Part shown: one piece after another, positions 58,520 to 64,000 of the stretch | Layout of the letters: every line of letters starts with the position of its first letter | Position numbering within the stretch: position 1 is the first letter of the stretch | From: Winogradskya consettensis | Lineage (GTDB): Bacteria; Actinomycetota; Actinomycetes; Mycobacteriales; Micromonosporaceae | NCBI RefSeq assembly: GCF_018332715.1 | Contig: NZ_BOQP01000006.1 | Coordinates: 248,001 to 312,000 of the forward strand | Direction of reading: 5' to 3' | Length of the DNA stretch: 64,000 nucleotides | Position numbers and translations under genes: made by a program | Notes under the pieces: generated by a model | The model's database searches: none | Told to the model about the DNA's origin: nothing | What the model saw: only the letters and a program-made list of their open reading frames with translations

Positions 58520-59716
58520 TCAGAAACCGGCGCTGATCCGGGTGAACTCCCAGTCGGCCTGCGCGATGCCGGAGCAGTCGGAGACCACGCCACCGCCGGC
58601 GCAGCCACGGTCCCGGTTGACCGACCAGAACGTGAAGCGGGCGAAGTTGTTGGTCTTCGCGTAGTCCCGGATCCGGGTCCAGGTGTCCGTGGTGGTCAGC
58701 TCCTGCTGGTCGGAGAGGCCGTTCATGCCGGAGATGCCCATGTGCGAGTACGCCTGCGCGTCGGTGTAGCCGAAGGCCGTCTTGAGCTGGCTCTTGAGCC
58801 CCTCGGAGGCGCCGACCGTGGCGGCGTACATGTCGGTGCCGCCGAAGTCGAACGGCATCTGCGCGAAGATGTCGATGTTCGCGCCGAGCGCCTTGGCCTG
58901 CGTGATCAGCCGGATGCCGTAGTAGTTCGGGCCGGTCGGCGACGTACCGAAGGTCAGGATCGTCTTCACGTTCGGGTTCTTCTGCTTGACGATCTTCAGG
59001 GCGCCGAGGATCCGGTCCTGCACGACGGCGTTCTCGAACTCGTCGGAGTTCTCGATGTCGATGTCGATCGCCTGCAGACCGAAGGCGTCGATCACCTTCT
59101 GGTACGCGCCGGCGAGCAGCTCCGGGGTGGCGCAGTTCGGGCCGAGCTTGTTACCGCTCCAGCCGCCGATCGAGGGCACCACGCTGCCACCGGCGGCCTT
59201 GATCGCGGCGATGGTGCTGGCGTGCACGCCGCCGGTCAGGCCGCCCTCGCCGTCCCAGACCGGGTTGCAGCCGTTGGCCAGCACGAACGCCATGGTGAAC
59301 GCCCGGATCCCGGTGGCGTTCATGACGGTCGACGGTGCCGGCGGGTTACCCCAGCCAGGATAGATGTACGGCGCGGCGGCCATCTTCGTGCCGCTCGACG
59401 GCGGCGTGGTCGTGGGAGGCGTCGTCGTGGGCGGTGCCGTGGTCGGCGGGGTGGTGCCGCCACCGCAGGCGCCGTTGTCGGTCCAGACGTCCCACTGGCC
59501 GCTGTGCGTGGCCGGGCTCTCGTTCTGGGTCCACCACTTCGCCGTGTAGTTGTGGGCGTTCTGCGACGCGGTCTGGCCACCGGTGTAGACGGCACTGGAG
59601 TTCCACGCCGTGACGCAGGCGACGGCGGCGTTGGAGGCGGTCATGGGGATGATCGCGGTGGCGGCTGCCGTCGTGGCGACGGCTATTCCGACGAGGAGTT
59701 TCCGCTTCAGTTTCAT
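58520..59716 (-). CDS. Secreted chitinase, CBM5/12 + GH18 (short form)
   Basis: 398 aa. Signal peptide ending SNAA, CBM5/12 domain (VYTGGQTASQNAHNY, AKWWTQNES, DVWTDNGAC), then a Thr/Pro linker and a GH18 barrel with SIGGWSG and the catalytic DIDIEN (D-x-D-x-E). Hydrolyses chitin outside the cell. Second gene of the chitinase operon, 15 nt after the first. The CBM coding region shares 71 identical bases with its neighbour. Confidence 0.93.
   Translation of the reverse strand: MKLKRKLLVGIAVATTAAATAIIPMTASNAAVACVTAWNSSAVYTGGQTASQNAHNYTAKWWTQNESPATHSGQWDVWTDNGACGGGTTPPTTAPPTTTPPTTTPPSSGTKMAAAPYIYPGWGNPPAPSTVMNATGIRAFTMAFVLANGCNPVWDGEGGLTGGVHASTIAAIKAAGGSVVPSIGGWSGNKLGPNCATPELLAGAYQKVIDAFGLQAIDIDIENSDEFENAVVQDRILGALKIVKQKNPNVKTILTFGTSPTGPNYYGIRLITQAKALGANIDIFAQMPFDFGGTDMYAATVGASEGLKSQLKTAFGYTDAQAYSHMGISGMNGLSDQQELTTTDTWTRIRDYAKTNNFARFTFWSVNRDRGCAGGGVVSDCSGIAQADWEFTRISAGF
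59469..59539. repeat. 71-bp direct repeat, copy A (chitinase CBM region)
   Basis: Identical base for base to 60786-60856. Both encode the same part of a CBM5/12 domain. Flanking sequence diverges at both ends, mainly at third positions, which points to recent gene conversion or duplication. Confidence 0.95.
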
Positions 59717-59731
59717 GGGGATGGCTCCGGC

Positions 59732-61027
59732 TCAGGGAAGGGCGTGGACGTGGGGGGAGACTGCGTTGGCCCAGCCGTTGCCGGCGGTGACGTCCCAGTT
59801 GATCGACCAGGTCATCGCGCCGCGCAGACCGGGATAGGTGTGCGGGGGCTTGAACGTGCCGCAGTTGGTGCCGAGTGCCAGACAGTCGAGCGCCTGGTTG
59901 ACCACGGCCGGCGAGACGTAGCCGCCGCCCGCCGCGCTCGTGGTGGCGGGCAGGCCGATCGCCACCTGGTCGGGGCGCAGGCCGTTCTCCAGCTGGATGC
60001 AGGCCAGCGCGACGATGAAGTTGACCGAGCCCTGGCCGTACGCCGCGTTGTTGTCGCAGCCGAGCATCGCGCCGGAGTTGTAGAACTGGGTGTGGACAAC
60101 GGTGAGGATGTCCTTGATGTCCAGCGCCAGCTTGAAGTAGCCGCCCGCCGGGTTCTGCATGTCGATGGTCTGCGGGGCCATCGTGATGATCAGGTTCGCG
60201 CCGGCCTTGGTGCGCAGACTGCGGAGCGCCTGACCCATGTACGTCGGGTTGAGCCCGTTCTCCAGGTCGATGTCGACGCCGTCGAAGCCGTACGTCTGCA
60301 TCAGTGACCAGACCGAGTTGGCGAAGTTCGTCGCGGCGGTCGCGTCGCCGACCGACACCGAGCCGGTCTCACCGCCGACCGAGAGGATGACCTTCTTGCC
60401 GCGCGAGTGCAGCGTGGCCACGTCCGCCTTGAACTGGTCGTTCGTGTAGCCGCCGACGCTGGACGACAGGCCCGGGTCGATGCTGAACGAGACCGCGCCC
60501 GGCGTGCCGGTGGCGTTCGCGAAGGCCACCGCGACCAGGTCGTACGTGCTGGGCACCGCGGCGAGCTTGATCTCGTTCGCCGGGTTGTCGAAGTTCTGCC
60601 AGTAACCCGTGACGAAGTGCTTGGGCAACGTCCCCGACGAAGGCGGCGTGGTGGTAGGCGGTGTCGTTGTCGGCGGGGTGGTCGTCGGCGGGGTTGTGGT
60701 CGGAGGCGTCGTCGTGGGCGGTGCGGTCGGAGGCGTCGTCGTGGGCGGTGCGGTCGTCGGCGGGGTCGTACCGCCGCCTTCGCACGCGCCGTTGTCGGTC
60801 CAGACGTCCCACTGGCCGCTGTGCGTGGCCGGGCTCTCGTTCTGGGTCCACCACTTGGCGGTGTAGTTGTGGCTGTTCTGGGCGGCGGCCATGCCACCCG
60901 TGTAGACGGCGGTGCTGCTCCACGCGGCGGAACACGCGACGGCGGCGCTCGCCGAGGCCGCCACATAGACAGTCGAACCGGCCGCCGCGAGAACCGCGGC
61001 GGCCGTCAGAACTACGGATCGGCGCAT
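59732..61027 (-). CDS. Secreted chitinase, CBM5/12 + TTPP-type linker + GH18
   Basis: 431 aa from ATG 61027. Signal peptide ending SASA, a CBM5/12 domain like the next gene's, then a Thr/Pro linker of repeated TTTPP units (about residues 85-120). The GH18 barrel has YWQNF, ILSVGGETG and the active site DGVDIDLENG, with MAPQT and QFYN further on, as in ChiC/ChiD-type chitinases. First gene of the two-gene operon. Its promoter (61067-61108) has TTTACA/TAATAA boxes and a direct repeat. Confidence 0.94.
   Translation of the reverse strand: MRRSVVLTAAAVLAAAGSTVYVAASASAAVACSAAWSSTAVYTGGMAAAQNSHNYTAKWWTQNESPATHSGQWDVWTDNGACEGGGTTPPTTAPPTTTPPTAPPTTTPPTTTPPTTTPPTTTPPTTTPPSSGTLPKHFVTGYWQNFDNPANEIKLAAVPSTYDLVAVAFANATGTPGAVSFSIDPGLSSSVGGYTNDQFKADVATLHSRGKKVILSVGGETGSVSVGDATAATNFANSVWSLMQTYGFDGVDIDLENGLNPTYMGQALRSLRTKAGANLIITMAPQTIDMQNPAGGYFKLALDIKDILTVVHTQFYNSGAMLGCDNNAAYGQGSVNFIVALACIQLENGLRPDQVAIGLPATTSAAGGGYVSPAVVNQALDCLALGTNCGTFKPPHTYPGLRGAMTWSINWDVTAGNGWANAVSPHVHALP
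60786..60856. repeat. 71-bp direct repeat, copy B (chitinase CBM region)
   Basis: Second copy of the sequence at 59469-59539, lying in the first chitinase gene at the same place in the CBM. Confidence 0.95.
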
Positions 61028-61066
61028 GGGGATGGGCCTTCCACGGGGATGAGTGGGGTGGCCCAA

Positions 61067-61108
61067 TTATTAGGAGTGTTAACAGACGCTGTAAAGACAT
61101 CTGTAAAG
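61067..61108 (-). promoter_or_regulatory. Chitinase operon promoter with 12-bp-spaced direct repeat
   Basis: Minus strand -35 TTTACA (61095-61090), 17-bp spacer, -10 TAATAA (61072-61067). CTTTACAG occurs twice, one helical turn apart (61089-61096 and 61101-61108), and the nearer copy covers the -35. A 12-bp-period direct repeat across the -35 recalls chitinase operators in Streptomyces, although the sequence differs. Confidence 0.7.
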
Positions 61109-61168
61109 TTAAATTTCTTTAAGGTGGCCCGCCAGGTAGTCCCGCCCAGCTGGTCCCGCCAGGTGGCT

Positions 61169-61705
61169 TCAGCGGCGCAGGATCAATTGCTCCAGCGCCG
61201 TCCACGCCGTCGAGGTGACCAGGTAAAGGCCGACGGCGAGCGGCAACCAGGCGATCGCCGCAACACTGAAATACGGCATCCAGCGCAAAAGACCCTGCGG
61301 CATCCGCTTCGAGGACCACCAGGCCAGAAACCCGGCCAGGGCCAGCAGCACGAGGAAGATCGGCAGGCCCGCGAGCAGGTGCGCGGTGAGCGGCACGCCG
61401 AAGAGCGTTCCGGACACGGACTGCACCTGGTGGTACATCAGCATGAAGAACGGCGCCTGCGCCAGGGCCGGCAGCAGGGCCGCCCACGGGCTGATCCCGT
61501 TCGCGCGCTGCAGCGCGAGGCTCTCGGTGGCCAGGGTCATCGGGTTGTCGCGGTGCTTCTCGCGCAGCACGGCGAGCTCGGGGGCGAGGGCGGCGCTGCG
61601 CTTGGCGGCGCGTGCCTGCAGATAGGAGAGCGGGCTGATCAGGAGGCGTACGGCCATGGTGAGAACGACGATGGCCAGCGCGGGAGTCAGGACAGCAGCA
61701 AACAC
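61169..61705 (-). CDS. YidC/Oxa1-family membrane protein insertase (short form)
   Basis: 178 aa, about five hydrophobic helices, GTG start 61705. Core YidC features: AVRLLISPLSYLQARAAKRSAALAPELAVLREKH with the conserved Arg near the helix 1 end, and LLPALAQAPFFMLMYHQV. Shorter than the housekeeping insertase, lacking a C-terminal basic tail, so it is an accessory copy. It follows a 91-residue membrane protein by 34 nt. Confidence 0.88.
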   Translation of the reverse strand: MFAAVLTPALAIVVLTMAVRLLISPLSYLQARAAKRSAALAPELAVLREKHRDNPMTLATESLALQRANGISPWAALLPALAQAPFFMLMYHQVQSVSGTLFGVPLTAHLLAGLPIFLVLLALAGFLAWWSSKRMPQGLLRWMPYFSVAAIAWLPLAVGLYLVTSTAWTALEQLILRR

Positions 61706-61739
61706 GGTGGGGTCATCCCTACGATCCGGAGAAACGGGC

Positions 61740-62015
61740 TTATGACAGCGCGATTACCGGAAACGGGGACGGGGCTCGAGGACGCGGCCGACCGGCGGCG
61801 TCCGGGTCGAGGGACCGGGGCAGGTGCTGAATCTCGGCGCCGACGGCGCGGACCCGCCGCACGAGCAGGGGCCGGGGCGTGGTCATTCCCGCGACGGCCA
61901 GGGCCACCAGCAGGGCGACGGCCACCGCGGCAAGGCCCATCAGGAGCTGGGGGCTTTGCAGGCCGGGGCCAGGGCTCTGCAGAGCGACAAACGCCCAGAA
62001 CCCCAGCAGCACCAT
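61740..62015 (-). CDS. Small membrane protein, DUF6412-like
   Basis: 91 aa from ATG 62015, two hydrophobic helices (about 1-12 and 27-45), followed by a basic RPLLVRRVRAVGAE stretch and a Pro/Arg tail. It matches the small DUF6412 proteins encoded next to short YidC copies in actinomycetes. Function unknown; likely an accessory to the insertase. Confidence 0.65.
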   Translation of the reverse strand: MVLLGFWAFVALQSPGPGLQSPQLLMGLAAVAVALLVALAVAGMTTPRPLLVRRVRAVGAEIQHLPRSLDPDAAGRPRPRAPSPFPVIALS

Positions 62016-62083
62016 GCGATGAACGGTACGCCTGAGGAGCAACACTCGTTTTCCGCAGAACACCGGGGGGTACGTTGCGGCGC

Positions 62084-63256
62084 ATGGCGACTTCGGAGAG
62101 TTCAGCAGGTGCGACGACCATCTCCGAGGAGATGCGGGGCGAGGCCGAGTCACAGGGTCTGCTGACCCTCGGCGTCGAGGAGGAATACCTGCTCGTCGAC
62201 GCGGTGGAACCCCGCGCGGTCGAGGCCGTCGAGGAGGTTTTCGACCTCGTCCCCGACGACCTGCGCGAGTCGGTGCAGCACGAGTTCCAGCGCAGTCAGA
62301 TCGAGACCGCGAGCCCGCCCCAGCTGGAGCTGAGCGGGCTCTACAACGCGTTGCAGCGCCAGCGCGCCGGCATCGCCTCAGCCGCGGAGGCAGCTGGAGT
62401 CCGGCTCGTCGCGGTCGGTGCTGCCCCGGCCATCGGGCCGAACACACGCGTGGTCGACAAACCTCGCTACCACCGGATGCGCGAACGCTTCGGCGACCTC
62501 GCCCCCGGCGCCGGGCTCTGCGGCATGCACGTGCACGTCAGCATCCCGGACTCCGAGACCGGCGTGCAGATCCTCAACCATCTGCGCCCCTGGCTGCCGA
62601 TCTTCCAGGCCGCGACCGCGAACTCCCCGCTCGCCGGCGGCCACGACACCGGCTACTCGAGCTGGCGGTCGGTGATGTGGGAGCGCTGGCCCACCGTCGG
62701 CCCGGCGCCCTACCTGCAGTCGTTCGAGCACTACGAGACGCTGGTCGCCGATCTCGAGGCGAGCGGCGCGATGCTCGACGAGGGCATGCTCTATTGGTAC
62801 GCACGCCTCGCCGCCCGCTACCCCACCGTCGAGATCCGCATGGGCGACGTCTGCCCCTCCCTCGATGACACGGTGCTCCTCGCGGCCCTCGCACGGGCAC
62901 TGGTGTCGACGCTGCTGAACGACGTACTCGACGGGAAGCCCGCGCCCGACGTGCCGCACCCGTTGCTGGTCGCGGCGCACTGGCGGGCGGCGAAGGACGG
63001 CCTGGAGGGTCTCAACATCGACATGGCGACCCGCGAACCAAGGCCCGCGTGGCGGCTCATGCGCCAGCTCTTCGATTACGTGCGCCCCGAGCTCGACCGC
63101 CACGGCGACCTGGAGATGGCGACGATCCTGATGGGCCGGCTGCGCTCGCACGGCACCGGCGCCGCCCGGCAGCGCGCGATCCTGTCCCAGCAGGGCACCG
63201 TCGCGGACGTCGTCGACTGGCTCGCCCGGACCACCGCCGGTGCGGCCCCGCGGTGA
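62084..63256 (+). CDS. Carboxylate-amine ligase YbdK (glutamate-cysteine ligase family GCS2)
   Basis: 390 aa from ATG 62084. Conserved GVEEEYLLVD, SQIETASPP, CGMHVHVSIPD with metal-binding His, and RYPTVEIRMGDVCPS. YbdK enzymes show weak gamma-glutamylcysteine synthetase activity in vitro; in actinobacteria lacking glutathione the real substrate is uncertain. It overlaps the next gene (GTGA), a disulfide reductase-like flavoprotein, suggesting a thiol-related pair. Confidence 0.9.
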   Translation: MATSESSAGATTISEEMRGEAESQGLLTLGVEEEYLLVDAVEPRAVEAVEEVFDLVPDDLRESVQHEFQRSQIETASPPQLELSGLYNALQRQRAGIASAAEAAGVRLVAVGAAPAIGPNTRVVDKPRYHRMRERFGDLAPGAGLCGMHVHVSIPDSETGVQILNHLRPWLPIFQAATANSPLAGGHDTGYSSWRSVMWERWPTVGPAPYLQSFEHYETLVADLEASGAMLDEGMLYWYARLAARYPTVEIRMGDVCPSLDDTVLLAALARALVSTLLNDVLDGKPAPDVPHPLLVAAHWRAAKDGLEGLNIDMATREPRPAWRLMRQLFDYVRPELDRHGDLEMATILMGRLRSHGTGAARQRAILSQQGTVADVVDWLARTTAGAAPR

Positions 63257-64000
63257 AACTCGTCGTGATCGGCGCGGACGCCGCGGGGATGTCCGCCGCC
63301 TCGCAGGCCCGCAAACGCAGGACTCCGGACAAGCTGGAGATCGTGGCGTTCGAGCGGGGGAACTTCACGTCGTACTCCGCGTGCGGGATCCCCTACTGGA
63401 TCAGCGGGGTGGTGTCGGATCGCGACGCTCTCGTCGCGCGGACGCCGGCTGAGTTCGAGAAGGCCGGGGTGCGCGTACGGATGCGGCACGAGGTCGTGGC
63501 CATCGACCTGGACCGGCGCGAGGTGGTCGCCCGGGACCTGGAAGGTGGGGGCGAGATCCGCGAGGGCTTCGACGAGCTCATGTACGCCGCCGGCGCCGTC
63601 CCCGTCACGCCCGACTGGGCCCGCGTCGACGGTGGTGGCGTGTTCGGGGTCCAGACCCTCGACGACGGCAGCGCGATCAAGGTGTGGCTGGAGAGCGACC
63701 CGAAACCGCAGCGCGCGGTCGTGATCGGTGGCGGCTACATCGGCGTCGAGATGGCCGAGGCGATGATCAAGCACGGTCTCGACGTCACGCTGCTGGAGAA
63801 GTCGTCGCAGCCGATGTCCACGGTCGATCTCGATATGGGCGAGCGCGTCCGCGCGGCGATCGACGGCCTGGGGATCACGGTCCGCACCGGCGCGCACGTG
63901 CAGGGCATCGAGACTTCCCAGGGACGGGTACGAGCGGTGGTCACCGCGGACGGCACGGTTCCGGCCGACATCGTGGTGCTGGGTCTGGGCGTACGCCCGA
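63253..64000 (+). CDS. CoA-disulfide reductase-like pyridine nucleotide-disulfide oxidoreductase, 5' part
   Basis: The first 249 residues are seen; the frame runs off the window. GTG 63253 overlaps the YbdK stop. Starts VKLVVIGADAAGMSAASQARK (FAD Rossmann; the last Gly of the usual GxGxxG is changed to Ala), then FTSYSACGIPYW with the single redox Cys of the CoA-disulfide reductase/NADH oxidase group, and VVIGGGYIGVEMAEAM for NAD(P)H. Likely role: thiol or persulfide redox balance. Confidence 0.88.
   Translation, partial: MKLVVIGADAAGMSAASQARKRRTPDKLEIVAFERGNFTSYSACGIPYWISGVVSDRDALVARTPAEFEKAGVRVRMRHEVVAIDLDRREVVARDLEGGGEIREGFDELMYAAGAVPVTPDWARVDGGGVFGVQTLDDGSAIKVWLESDPKPQRAVVIGGGYIGVEMAEAMIKHGLDVTLLEKSSQPMSTVDLDMGERVRAAIDGLGITVRTGAHVQGIETSQGRVRAVVTADGTVPADIVVLGLGVRP

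Overview
The window looks like chromosomal DNA from a high-GC actinomycete. GTG and TTG starts, ATGA/GTGA gene overlaps, ECF sigma/anti-sigma pairs, an IdeR/DmdR-type iron box, secreted CBM5/12 chitinases and large Ala-rich toxins all fit the Micromonosporaceae, perhaps Actinoplanes or a relative. That placement is inference. No rRNA, tRNA, CRISPR array or transposase was seen. The window cuts the genes at both edges.

Layout. 1-1.5 kb: a secreted M4 metalloprotease (partial). 1.6-6.5 kb: a ferric-siderophore ABC uptake operon coupled to an FMN-binding PPOX protein, with an iron box in front. 6.8-14.6 kb: an apparent effector locus on the minus strand, with a secreted protein made of a degenerate trypsin fold plus two LamG domains, a 1449-residue polymorphic toxin (signal peptide, ALF repeats, Ala-rich helices, HINT domain, C-terminal nuclease-like tip) and a probable immunity gene 10 nt downstream. 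14.8-16.7 kb: a GT39-like membrane glycosyltransferase and a small acidic protein. 16.7-28.3 kb: a compact, apparently NRPS/PKS-free specialised-metabolism locus. It holds an aromatic amino acid ammonia-lyase with tyrosine-type selectivity residues, two paralogous flavin monooxygenases, an alpha-hydroxy acid oxidase, an atypical P450, a cation/proton antiporter and an acyl-CoA ligase. A two-component system follows 12 nt after the antiporter.

28.3-32.5 kb holds small metabolic and regulatory genes. 32.5-34.9 kb is a minisatellite-rich island: six different tandem arrays (15-20 bp units) lie in and around a gene joining about 450 residues of Gly/Gln-rich repeats, including elastin-like VPGQG units, to a C-terminal VOC domain. 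34.9-40.8 kb: VanZ, a TetR/MFS efflux pair, YnfA, a STAS protein, an AraC regulator and small ORFs. 40.8-44.5 kb: a SigK/RskA-like locus in which sigK-rskA and a fasciclin/molybdopterin-oxidoreductase pair each have a promoter of the form CCATCC-N15-CCGAAT. 44.5-50.4 kb: a second ECF sigma factor with a membrane-anchored partner, an oxidoreductase, small membrane proteins, a NarL-type two-component system and a CPBP protease.

50.4-51.9 kb is a decayed AlbA_2/Schlafen-like gene (in-frame amber stop plus an N-terminal frameshift/deletion) with a large palindrome at its 5' end. 51.9-53.8 kb is a YgiB/YgiC-like pair. 53.9-58.5 kb: an SDR, a GH13-HTTM-small membrane protein operon, and DedA. 58.5-61.1 kb: two CBM5/12-GH18 chitinases in one operon, sharing a 71-bp identical segment. 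61.2-64 kb: a YidC-like insertase with a small membrane partner, a YbdK-type carboxylate-amine ligase and the start of a CoA-disulfide-reductase-like flavoprotein.

The strongest candidates for new biology are the ammonia-lyase/flavoprotein cluster, the pseudoprotease-LamG/toxin/immunity locus, the repeat-VOC gene in its minisatellite island, and the SigK-type promoter pair.
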